DNA from: an uncultured Bacilli bacterium
GTDB lineage: Bacteria > Bacillota_I > Bacilli_A > RF39 > UBA660
DNA length: 6,145 nucleotides
NCBI GenBank assembly: GCA_944363695.1
Contig: CALVUW010000070.1
Location: 1-6,145 of the forward strand
Direction: 5' to 3'
Shown here piece by piece: positions 1-6,085 of this stretch. The first letter of the stretch is position 1. Each line of letters opens with the position of its first letter. Both the position numbers and the translations under genes were made by a program. The notes beneath the pieces were generated by a model. The model was not told the DNA's origin. It saw only the letters and a program-made list of their open reading frames with translations, and searched no databases.

Positions 1-542
1 TGATAAAGACGTTATCTTCTTCTACTAAATCTTTTACTTTAACAAATGAAGATGTAGTTGTATCACCTAAATGGAAATATCAGGATACAATTGTAATGTA
101 TAGTGCCGATGGAATTCAACTTAATACATGGTCAGCTGGCAAGAAAAATACAAATTATACATCCATTGATCCTAATTTTGCTACTGGTGCTGTAGGATTT
201 CAATCAACGACTACTAGTTTTGCTGTACAAGAAATCTGGTCTGATATAACATATGATATGACACATTATACGGGTATTACCATTCAAGGATATGGTGATG
301 CTGCTAATGGATATTATTTGATTTGGGGTGTTATGAAAGATAGAAATTCTTCTACTTATTTGTGGGATGGTGGTATAGCTTATCAAACTTTAATACCAAA
401 CAAGCAATATAAAACAGAAACATTTACTTTTTCTAGTCAATTAACGGGTAAATATTATTTAGGAGTAGGAATTCAAAATAATTATCAAATTTTTTCGGGC
501 TTCTTTTGTTATTTGCGATTAAATGGAAGAGTTTACTCATAA
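1..542 (+). CDS. 3' part of a beta-rich surface or phage-tail-like protein (partial)
   Basis: The frame is open to the left edge (first full codon at base 3), giving at least 179 residues before the TAA at 540-542, so the gene almost certainly starts upstream. An internal ATG at 96 is preceded by AGGA at 82-85, but coding continues before it, so I do not take it as the start. The visible protein has no transmembrane segment, no cysteine-rich pattern and no sorting signal at its C-terminus. It is rich in Thr, Ser, Asn, Gly, Tyr and Trp in alternating polar/hydrophobic runs, as in beta-sandwich domains; the end (TGKYYLGVGIQNN, then SGFFCYLRLNG) looks like the closing strands of a jelly roll. 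Such composition is common in phage tail or receptor-binding tips and secreted adhesins, but I recognise no named family. No phage gene lies next to it inside the window. The existence of a coding end is well supported; the role is a guess. Confidence 0.7.
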   Translation, partial: IKTLSSSTKSFTLTNEDVVVSPKWKYQDTIVMYSADGIQLNTWSAGKKNTNYTSIDPNFATGAVGFQSTTTSFAVQEIWSDITYDMTHYTGITIQGYGDAANGYYLIWGVMKDRNSSTYLWDGGIAYQTLIPNKQYKTETFTFSSQLTGKYYLGVGIQNNYQIFSGFFCYLRLNGRVYS

Positions 543-556
543 TAGTAACGTTACTA
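543..556. repeat. 14-bp perfect palindrome downstream of the partial gene
   Basis: TAGTAACGTTACTA reads the same on both strands and starts on the base after the TAA stop of the upstream gene. It lies about 33 bp before the first candidate -35 of the ftsE operon. It could be an operator for a dimeric regulator or part of a weak transcription stop, but there is no T-run directly after it. AT-rich DNA produces such palindromes by chance fairly often. Confidence 0.4.
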
Positions 557-588
557 AATAATTTATTTGGTAATATTATTACTCACTT

Positions 589-618
589 TTGACATTGATT
601 TTGTATTTCTTTTCTAAT
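589..618 (+). promoter_or_regulatory. Candidate sigma-A promoter upstream of ftsE (P1)
   Basis: A perfect -35 TTGACA at 589-594 is followed, after an 18-bp spacer, by TCTAAT at 613-618, which has one mismatch to TATAAT. Transcription would begin near 625 and give a leader of about 70 nt before the ftsE start. This is inferred from consensus only. Confidence 0.5.
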
Positions 619-660
619 TTTACAGTTGGTAAGAATTAGCTATATCTAAAAATGTCGATT

Positions 661-671
661 TATGGTATACT
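661..671 (+). promoter_or_regulatory. Candidate extended -10 promoter close to ftsE (P2)
   Basis: TATGGTATACT contains the Gram-positive extended -10 pattern TRTG-N-TATAAT with one mismatch in the hexamer (TATACT at 666-671). No good -35 lies at the expected distance, which is typical for extended -10 promoters. Transcription would start near 678, leaving a leader of about 17 nt that holds the ribosome binding site AAGGTGA at 684-690. The same TATGGTAT arrangement precedes the gene at 3532. Confidence 0.5.
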
Positions 672-694
672 TTATGTTGAAGTAAGGTGATGCT

Positions 695-1384
695 ATGGAT
701 TTTATTCGTTTAAAAAATGTAAATAAACAATATAAAAATGGTGTAACGGCCATTTATGATTTAACATTATCCATTACTAAAGGTTCGTTTGTTTTCGTAA
801 TAGGAGGATCTGGTAGTGGTAAAAGTACATTTATCAAAATGTTATATCGAGAAGAAAAACCGTCTAGTGGTGAGATCATTGTCGGTGGTGTTAATGTCGC
901 TAAATTAAGAAATAAAAAGGTATATAAGTTGCGTAGAAGACTTGGGATCGTTTTCCAAGACTATCGTTTATTGCCGAAATTGACGGTTTACGAAAATGTA
1001 GCCTTTACAATGGAAAGCTTAGGTGCTAAAAAAGATGAAACACGTAAGAAAACATTAAAAGCATTAGAATTGGTAGGATTAAAACATAAAATACATAACT
1101 ATCCTGATCAATTATCTGGTGGTGAACAACAGCGTGTTGCTATTGCCAGAGCAATTGTTAATGAACCTAAATTATTATTATGTGATGAACCAACGGGTAA
1201 TCTAGATCCAGATATGAGTATGGAAATAGTAAATGTATTAGATGAAATTAATAAAACTTGCGGCACAACCATAATAATGGCAACCCATGATCGGGATATT
1301 GTTAATAAAATGCAAAAAGAAGTAGTGGTACTAAAAGATGGCCGCCTTTTGAAGCATATAGAAAAAGGAGGCTATGAAGAATGA
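695..1384 (+). CDS. ftsE: Cell-division ABC transporter ATP-binding protein FtsE
   Basis: FtsE is the cytoplasmic ATPase of the FtsEX complex. It does not transport a solute; ATP hydrolysis is transmitted through FtsX to control a cell-wall hydrolase outside the membrane. At 229 residues it has the family's usual length. The ABC motifs are complete: Walker A GGSGSGKST (37-45), Q-loop VFQDYRLLPKLTVYENVAF (Gln88), signature LSGGEQ (140-145), Walker B LLLCDEP (160-166, catalytic Glu165) and the switch His198 in ATHD. The stretch FIKMLYREEKPSSGEI after Walker A and the sequence around the Q-loop are typical of FtsE rather than of other small ABC ATPases. The start is ATG at 695, with AAGGTGA at 684-690 in front. 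The TGA stop overlaps the ftsX start as ATGA, which suggests coupled translation. Two candidate promoters lie upstream. Confidence 0.97.
   Translation: MDFIRLKNVNKQYKNGVTAIYDLTLSITKGSFVFVIGGSGSGKSTFIKMLYREEKPSSGEIIVGGVNVAKLRNKKVYKLRRRLGIVFQDYRLLPKLTVYENVAFTMESLGAKKDETRKKTLKALELVGLKHKIHNYPDQLSGGEQQRVAIARAIVNEPKLLLCDEPTGNLDPDMSMEIVNVLDEINKTCGTTIIMATHDRDIVNKMQKEVVVLKDGRLLKHIEKGGYEE
1364..1371 (+). promoter_or_regulatory. Strong ribosome binding site of ftsX inside ftsE
   Basis: AAAGGAGG lies in the last ftsE codons, 9 nt before the ftsX ATG at 1381. Another ATG at 1374 is only 2 nt away and in another frame, so this spacing supports 1381 as the start. Confidence 0.8.
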
Positions 1385-2280
1385 AATTTTTTAGAACATT
1401 ACGACGAAGTATACGTGATGCCTTTAAAAGTGTTTTCCGAAATTTTAGTCTCTCATTAGCTTCTATTTCTTGTATTACTATTACCTTATTAATAGTAGCG
1501 GTATCTATTTTAGTAACGTTTAATGTACAGAATTTTACAACTAAGATGGAACAAGATTTAACAATTGTTGTATTTTTAAATAATGATATTACAGAAGAAC
1601 AGATTGAAAATGTTCAAAAAGAAATCACTAGTATAGATAACGTGGATAGCATTTCTTTTCAGAGTAAAACTGCTGTAAAAGAAGAAATGCGTAAAGAAAG
1701 TGATATTTTTAATGAAGTAATGAGTACTTGGGATGAAGAAGATAATCCCCTAAAAGATACTTTTCAAATAAAGGTAAAAGATGTAGAATTAATACACGAT
1801 ACAGCGCAAGCTATTGAGAAAATTGATCAAGTAAGTATCGTTCGTTATGGTGAAGGCATGGTGGATCAATTAATTATAGCTTTTGAGTCGGCTCAAAAAA
1901 TATCTTATGGAGTAGTAATTGCTTTAGTAATTGTTACCATTTTCCTAATTATTAATACAATCAAATTAACGATCTTTTCTCGAAAAAGAGAAATTTCTAT
2001 TATGCGGTTAGTAGGTGCTAGTAATTTTACAATTAAAACACCGTTTATTATAGAGGGAATGGTATTGGGGCTACTTGGCTCTATTATTCCGGTATTAGCT
2101 ATCTGTTTTGGTTATGTTGCATTATATAATCATTTTGGAGGCTATCTTCTTACTCAAATGATTGAATTAATACAACCAGAACCTTTTATATATATGGTAT
2201 CAGGTATCGTTGTTGTTATTGGAATGCTAGTAGGTATGATTGGTTCTGCTTCTGCGGTTAGAAAGTATTTGAAGGTGTAA
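1381..2280 (+). CDS. ftsX: Cell-division membrane protein FtsX
   Basis: FtsX is the membrane half of FtsEX: it binds FtsE in the cytoplasm and a murein hydrolase (or activator) outside. The 299-residue product shows the family topology. A short basic cytoplasmic N-terminus is followed by TM1 at about 24-48, a large extracellular domain at about 49-175, TM2 at about 176-198, and TM3 and TM4 at about 224-249 and 268-292. The extracellular domain carries the NPL motif (122-124). The cytoplasmic loop after TM2, with RKREISIMRLVGASN then PFIIEG, is the hallmark of FtsX/FtsX-like permeases and contacts the ATPase. The gene overlaps ftsE by 4 nt and ends 1 nt before the M23 peptidase gene, so all three are almost surely made from one mRNA. 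In this family the extracellular domain binds the coiled coil of the partner hydrolase; that partner is probably the next gene product. Confidence 0.97.
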   Translation: MKFFRTLRRSIRDAFKSVFRNFSLSLASISCITITLLIVAVSILVTFNVQNFTTKMEQDLTIVVFLNNDITEEQIENVQKEITSIDNVDSISFQSKTAVKEEMRKESDIFNEVMSTWDEEDNPLKDTFQIKVKDVELIHDTAQAIEKIDQVSIVRYGEGMVDQLIIAFESAQKISYGVVIALVIVTIFLIINTIKLTIFSRKREISIMRLVGASNFTIKTPFIIEGMVLGLLGSIIPVLAICFGYVALYNHFGGYLLTQMIELIQPEPFIYMVSGIVVVIGMLVGMIGSASAVRKYLKV

Positions 2281-2281
2281 T

Positions 2282-3469
2282 ATGAAAAAAATAGAAAAAG
2301 TTTGTTTAAGTTTAATATTAGTTGGTACTTTATTTATTATGCCCTATCGTGTAGAAGCGAAAACAATTAAAGAGTTTGAAGAAGAAGTAGAAAAGTTCAC
2401 AAAAGACTTAGAAGAAAAACAATCAAAAATTGCTCAAAATGATGAAGAAGTAGCTAAAATAAAAGCAAATATTGCTTCTATTGAAGCTCAGATTAGTGAT
2501 TTGGAAGCACAAGCAGAAAGTTTACAACAAGAAATAGACGAATCTAATGCGGAAATTGCTAAAAAAAGTCAAGAAAGTAAGGAGTTGTTTCAATATCTAC
2601 AAGTTAGTGAAGGAGAAAATGCCTATTTAGAATATGTATTTGGGGCAACTAGTATCACAGATATGGTATATCGTATGGCCATTGTGGAGCAGTTAACAGA
2701 TTATAACAATCAAGTTATGGAAGAGTTAAATGCTTTAATTGAGAGTAATAAAGTTAAAAAGCAGGAATTAGAAACAAAAAATGAAGAGTTAAATCAATTA
2801 ACTGCAGAATTAGAAAGTGAAAAAGAAAGAATTAATGCCGATACACAATCTATCAAAGAAGCAATGCCTTCTGTACAGCAACAATTAAAATCAGCGCAAG
2901 ATAACTTAAATTATTATAAAAATTTAGGTTGTGGTGTTAATGAAGATATTTATGCTTGTCAATATAGAATTGAACAGTCTCAAGGTGGCAGTGGTGCGTT
3001 GGTTCCATCGGCTGATGGTTTCTATCGACCAATGGTTAGTGGATATGTGACACAAAATTGGAGTGGTTATAGAGGACATTTGGGGATAGACCTATCTAAT
3101 TCTAATAAGACTCAGGAAATTTATGCAATTGCTGATGGTGTAATATTCTCTATTTATACAGATCCGGATGGTGCTTTGTGTATTAAAATTCGACATAATG
3201 TAGGTGGTAGATATATATACTCTACTTATGCCCATCTAAGCTCCTATGCTAATATTTCCGTAGGACAAGTGGTTACACCAAATACCTTGTTAGGTAGAAT
3301 GGGAAATACTGGTAACTCACGAGGTGCTCATTTGCATCTAGAAATTACGACTTGTGATTGGCATTCAGGTGGTGGTTGTACGTGGGATCAATATCAGCGT
3401 AGTACTATCAATCCACGACAATATATTAGTTTTCCGACAACACTAAGAGATTGGTGGAATTCAAGATAA
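2282..3469 (+). CDS. Secreted coiled-coil M23 (LytM) peptidase, probable FtsEX-controlled murein hydrolase
   Basis: This 395-residue exported protein should cut peptidoglycan cross-links or stem peptides under FtsEX control. A signal peptide (basic MKKIEK, hydrophobic 7-20) probably ends at VEA, with cleavage after Ala26. Residues about 28-215 form a long Glu/Lys/Gln-rich two-part coiled coil, interrupted by a region (about 107-140, YLEYVFGATSITDMVYRM) similar in style to the PcsB/CwlO coiled coils. The C-terminal M23 domain (about 245-385) keeps all active-site residues: His266 and Asp270 (GHLGID), His318 (YAHLS), and His350/His352 (HLHLE). It is therefore predicted active, unlike EnvC of E. 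coli, whose LytM domain is degenerate. Cysteines occur in extracellular pairs (217/226 and 358/366), plus Cys300. The start at 2282 follows GAAGGTG at 2271-2277 inside the end of ftsX. A terminator overlaps its stop codon. The family and fold are secure; the exact bond cleaved is unknown. Confidence 0.92.
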   Translation: MKKIEKVCLSLILVGTLFIMPYRVEAKTIKEFEEEVEKFTKDLEEKQSKIAQNDEEVAKIKANIASIEAQISDLEAQAESLQQEIDESNAEIAKKSQESKELFQYLQVSEGENAYLEYVFGATSITDMVYRMAIVEQLTDYNNQVMEELNALIESNKVKKQELETKNEELNQLTAELESEKERINADTQSIKEAMPSVQQQLKSAQDNLNYYKNLGCGVNEDIYACQYRIEQSQGGSGALVPSADGFYRPMVSGYVTQNWSGYRGHLGIDLSNSNKTQEIYAIADGVIFSIYTDPDGALCIKIRHNVGGRYIYSTYAHLSSYANISVGQVVTPNTLLGRMGNTGNSRGAHLHLEITTCDWHSGGGCTWDQYQRSTINPRQYISFPTTLRDWWNSR

Positions 3470-3489
3470 GTCTAATCGGCTTATCTTTT
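3463..3489 (+). terminator. Intrinsic terminator of the ftsE-ftsX-M23 operon
   Basis: AAGATAAG (3463-3470) pairs with CTTATCTT (3480-3487). A U-G and a C-G pair extend the stem to about 10 bp around a TAATC loop. A short T-run (3486-3489), broken by CG, follows. The 5' arm includes the TAA stop of the M23 gene. The stem is low in GC and the T-tract imperfect, so termination may be partial. Confidence 0.7.
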
Positions 3490-3503
3490 CGTTTGCTATA
3501 AAG

Positions 3504-3514
3504 TATGGTATGAT
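3504..3514 (+). promoter_or_regulatory. Extended -10 promoter for the 167-aa gene and uvrB
   Basis: TATGGTATGAT fits the TRTG-N-TATAAT extended -10 pattern, with hexamer TATGAT at 3509-3514. The region at the -35 distance is only TTTTCG, part of the terminator's T-tract. Transcription would start near 3521, leaving an unusually short leader of about 10 nt before the ATG at 3532. Confidence 0.5.
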
Positions 3515-3520
3515 ATTTTC

Positions 3521-3527
3521 AGGTGAT
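3521..3527 (+). promoter_or_regulatory. Ribosome binding site deciding the start of the 167-aa gene
   Basis: AGGTGAT precedes the ATG at 3532 by 4 nt, the same arrangement as the AAGGTGATGCTATG before ftsE. The in-frame GTG at 3523 lies inside this Shine-Dalgarno sequence and so is not a credible start. Confidence 0.65.
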
Positions 3528-3531
3528 ACCA

Positions 3532-4035
3532 ATGGAAGAAAAATTTAAATTGGCGATTATTTATGGAGAAGATGATAGTAATAAAAATATTTATGATGGC
3601 AAAATTGAAACCTACGGCAACATTGAAGATGCTAGCTCGCATATGGAAATCACATTAGATGCCTCTAAAAATAAATATCCAGAAATAACCATTTTCTCGC
3701 AATTGGATTATAGATTTCAGGCGGAAGTTCCTACTTATATTCTAACACGATTAGGAAATATTGTATTTTTTGATATCACGAAATATAAAAATGGTACAGT
3801 GAAATATGGGCACAATGGATTTTTAATGCTGCCTGATACAATAACACCTAAGCAAAAAGAAAGTTTAGAAACTTTAATAGCACACTATGACAATTATAGT
3901 ATATCGATTAACTATGATTTAACCTTACATGATGGTATGATAGATGGTAGATTTTTACAATCGACTAATCAAGAAAATGCTTTGCATTTATTGCAACGGT
4001 ATTATAAGATAATGGATAAATCAAAACAAAAATAA
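3532..4035 (+). CDS. Uncharacterised 167-aa soluble protein upstream of uvrB
   Basis: I do not recognise this protein. Starting at ATG 3532, it has 167 residues, no signal peptide, no transmembrane segment and no cysteine, so it is probably cytoplasmic. Composition is ordinary for the genome, with many Asp, Asn, Lys, Tyr and Ile residues. The predicted pattern is mixed alpha/beta: strands at the N-terminus (KLAIIYGED) and in the middle (YPEITIFSQL, GNIVFFDITKY), then a helix around TPKQKESLETLIAHY, a strand (YSISINYDL) and a C-terminal helix (ENALHLLQRYYKIMDK). No nucleotide-binding or metal-binding signature is visible. It follows a terminator and has its own candidate promoter. The uvrB ATG lies 37 nt after its stop with no clear promoter between, so the two are likely co-transcribed. 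That link does not show that it acts in DNA repair. Reading frame and codon use look genuine. Confidence 0.8.
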   Translation: MEEKFKLAIIYGEDDSNKNIYDGKIETYGNIEDASSHMEITLDASKNKYPEITIFSQLDYRFQAEVPTYILTRLGNIVFFDITKYKNGTVKYGHNGFLMLPDTITPKQKESLETLIAHYDNYSISINYDLTLHDGMIDGRFLQSTNQENALHLLQRYYKIMDKSKQK

Positions 4036-4060
4036 GATGAAAGTTAAAAAAATAAGGAAA

Positions 4061-4069
4061 GAGGGTGAT
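4061..4069 (+). promoter_or_regulatory. Ribosome binding site deciding the uvrB start
   Basis: GAGGGTGAT lies just before the ATG at 4073. The in-frame ATG at 4037 would place this site inside the coding region and add 12 residues (MKVKKIRKEGDE) not found at UvrB N-termini, so 4073 is preferred. Confidence 0.75.
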
Positions 4070-4072
4070 GAA

Positions 4073-6028
4073 ATGTTTGAATTAAAATCAGATTTTAAGC
4101 CAGCTGGTGATCAGCCCACTGCCATCGCTGAATTAGTAAAAGGAATTCAGGAGGGCAAAAAAGAACAGGTTTTGTTAGGTGCAACTGGTACAGGAAAAAC
4201 TTTTACGATTGCTAATGTTATAGCTCAAGTAAATAAACCAACACTAGTATTAGCTCATAACAAGACTTTAGCAGGACAACTATATTCTGAACTGACAGAA
4301 TTATTTCCTAATAATCATGTATGTTTTTTCATTTCTTATTTTGATTATTATCAACCGGAAGCATATATTCCCACTACAGATACCTATATTGAAAAGGACT
4401 CATCTATTAATGATGAAATAGACGAGTTACGCCATGCTGCTACATCAGCTCTTTTATCTTATCGTGATACTATTGTTGTTGCTAGCGTTTCTTGTATTTA
4501 CGGTATTGGTGAAGTAGAAGAGTATCGTAATAAAATGTTAACTTTATCCTTGGGACAAGAAATAGAGAGAAATCAAGTATTAGAAAAACTAGTAGAAATG
4601 CAATATGAGAGAAACGATTATGATTTTCATCGTGGTACCTTTCGGGTAAGAGGGGATGTATTAGAAATTATTCCTGCGAATCAGAATCAGACTGGTTATC
4701 GTATTGAATTTTTTGGTAGTGAAATTGATCGAATTAGTGAAATTGATATTTTGACAGGGACTGTGTTGACTAATAAAAAAAATATTAGTATTTTTCCAGC
4801 CAGTCATTATGTCATTAGTGATGAAAAAAGGAAGGCAGCGATTCAAAGAATCAGGGATGAATTAAAAGATAGATTAGCCGAACTAAAAGCCAATAATAAA
4901 TTATTGGCAGCAGAACGCTTAGAACAGCGAACTAATTATGATATAGAAATGCTAGAAGAAACAGGCTTTTGTCATGGTATTGAGAATTATTCAGCGCCTA
5001 TGGCTGGTCGTAAACCAGGAGAGACTCCTACAACGCTGCTTGATTTCTTTGGGGATGATTTTTTATTAGTAGTGGATGAATCACATGTAACCTTGCCGCA
5101 AGTACGTGGTATGTACAATGGCGATCGAGCTCGTAAGGAAAATTTAGTAGAATACGGTTTTCGTTTGCCTAGTGCATTAGATAACAGACCTTTAACTTTT
5201 ACTGAGTTTGAACAAAAAATTGATCAAGCTATCTATGTTTCAGCAACACCTGGTGATTATGAATTAGAAAAAACAAATCATCATTTTGTGGAACAAATTA
5301 TCCGTCCTACTGGTTTATTAGATCCAACTATCGAAATTAAAAAAACAGAAAATCAAATAGATGACTTGATAGAAGAAATACGCAAACGTATGGAAAAAGA
5401 TGAAAGAGTATTAATTACCACTTTAACGATTCGCATGGCTGAAGAGTTAACGAATTATCTTAAAGAAGTAGATATCAAGGTTGCTTATTTACATGCTGAA
5501 GTTAAAACGCTAGAACGTTTACAAATTATTCATGATTTACGTCTTGGAAAATATGATGTAGTAGTTGGAATTAATTTATTACGTGAAGGCATTGATATTC
5601 CTGAAGTATCTTTAATTGCTATCTTAGATGCCGATAAAGAAGGTTTTTTACGAAGTGAAAGAAGTCTTATTCAAACGATAGGACGGTGTGCTCGTAATGC
5701 TAATGGTCATGTTATTATGTATGCAGATAAAATAACCGATAGTATGCAAAGAGCTATCGATGAAACAGCACGTCGACGTCGTATTCAACAGGCTTATAAT
5801 GAAAAACACCATATCATACCACAGACAATTCATAAGGATGTTAGAGAAGTGATCAGTAATGTAGATGTCGATAAGACTAAACAGCCAAAAAAGAAAATGA
5901 GCAAGCAAGAAAAATTAGCAGAATTAGAACAACTAGAAGCAGAAATGAAAGAAGCTGCTAAGAATTTAGATTTTGAACGAGCTATGGAATTACGAGATGC
6001 CTTATTTGAATTAAAAAGCGATATATAA
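4073..6028 (+). CDS. uvrB: Excinuclease ABC subunit UvrB
   Basis: UvrB is the damage-verifying helicase-like subunit of nucleotide excision repair. UvrA loads it on DNA, it clamps at the lesion, then recruits UvrC for the two incisions. From ATG 4073 the protein has 651 residues, close to the usual 650-670, and starts MFELKSDFKPAGDQPTAI as expected. Visible motifs are Walker A GATGTGKT (36-43, Lys42), the damage-probing beta-hairpin SYFDYYQPEAY (88-98), the Walker B-type DESH (335-338), SATPG (390-394), GINLLREGIDIPEVSL (499-514) and motif VI IGRCAR (536-541). The UVR domain (about 613-648, with LDFERAMELRD) binds UvrC. The hairpin has Phe90 where Bacillus and E. coli UvrB have Tyr. No LexA-type GAAC-N4-GTTC box is seen upstream, so SOS control is not apparent. 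uvrA is not in the window; the next gene begins beyond the right edge. Confidence 0.98.
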   Translation: MFELKSDFKPAGDQPTAIAELVKGIQEGKKEQVLLGATGTGKTFTIANVIAQVNKPTLVLAHNKTLAGQLYSELTELFPNNHVCFFISYFDYYQPEAYIPTTDTYIEKDSSINDEIDELRHAATSALLSYRDTIVVASVSCIYGIGEVEEYRNKMLTLSLGQEIERNQVLEKLVEMQYERNDYDFHRGTFRVRGDVLEIIPANQNQTGYRIEFFGSEIDRISEIDILTGTVLTNKKNISIFPASHYVISDEKRKAAIQRIRDELKDRLAELKANNKLLAAERLEQRTNYDIEMLEETGFCHGIENYSAPMAGRKPGETPTTLLDFFGDDFLLVVDESHVTLPQVRGMYNGDRARKENLVEYGFRLPSALDNRPLTFTEFEQKIDQAIYVSATPGDYELEKTNHHFVEQIIRPTGLLDPTIEIKKTENQIDDLIEEIRKRMEKDERVLITTLTIRMAEELTNYLKEVDIKVAYLHAEVKTLERLQIIHDLRLGKYDVVVGINLLREGIDIPEVSLIAILDADKEGFLRSERSLIQTIGRCARNANGHVIMYADKITDSMQRAIDETARRRRIQQAYNEKHHIIPQTIHKDVREVISNVDVDKTKQPKKKMSKQEKLAELEQLEAEMKEAAKNLDFERAMELRDALFELKSDI

Positions 6029-6038
6029 TAAAACATAA

Positions 6039-6061
6039 TTATCCACAGGGTTTGTGGAAAA
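6039..6061. promoter_or_regulatory. DnaA-box dyad: perfect TTATCCACA facing TGTGGAAAA
   Basis: TTATCCACA at 6039-6047 is an exact match to the DnaA-box consensus TTATNCACA. TGTGGAAAA at 6053-6061 is the same box on the other strand with one mismatch (TTTTCCACA). The two face each other across a 5-nt spacer, making a 6-bp perfect inverted repeat (TCCACA/TGTGGA) that extends to 9 bp with one mismatch. DnaA binds such boxes at origins, at its own promoter and at titration sites. Binding here is inferred. Confidence 0.6.
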
Positions 6062-6085
6062 AATTAACAGTTAGTGTAGAATAAG

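Noticed and set aside
204..386. Minus-strand 60-codon open frame opposite the left partial gene
   Set aside because: It is opposite a better-supported open frame and has no ribosome binding site or recognisable product.
1382..1384. Possible use of genetic code 4 (TGA as Trp), given the low GC
   Set aside because: FtsE ends at TGA at exactly the expected length in an ATGA overlap with ftsX, all tryptophans use TGG, and no internal TGA was found in any gene.
3523..3531. GTG at 3523 as the start of the 167-aa gene
   Set aside because: It lies inside the Shine-Dalgarno sequence AGGTGAT and has no ribosome binding site of its own; ATG 3532 is correctly spaced.
4037..4072. An in-frame upstream ATG at 4037 that would lengthen UvrB by 12 residues
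   Set aside because: The ribosome binding site GAGGGTGAT lies between it and the ATG at 4073, and UvrB proteins normally begin at about the position of MFELKSDFKP.
3480..4072. LexA/SOS box upstream of uvrB
   Set aside because: No GAAC-N4-GTTC or close variant was found by eye in the promoter region or the spacer before uvrB.
4661..6036. Minus-strand open frames of 61-86 codons within uvrB
   Set aside because: They lie wholly or largely opposite a conserved coding region, have no recognisable protein character, and are low-complexity shadows of AT-rich codons.
6042..6058. Hairpin TCCACA-N5-TGTGGA as a uvrB terminator
   Set aside because: It is followed by an A-run, not a T-run, on the + strand, and the reverse strand has no clean T-tract either. 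A DnaA-box reading explains the sequence better.
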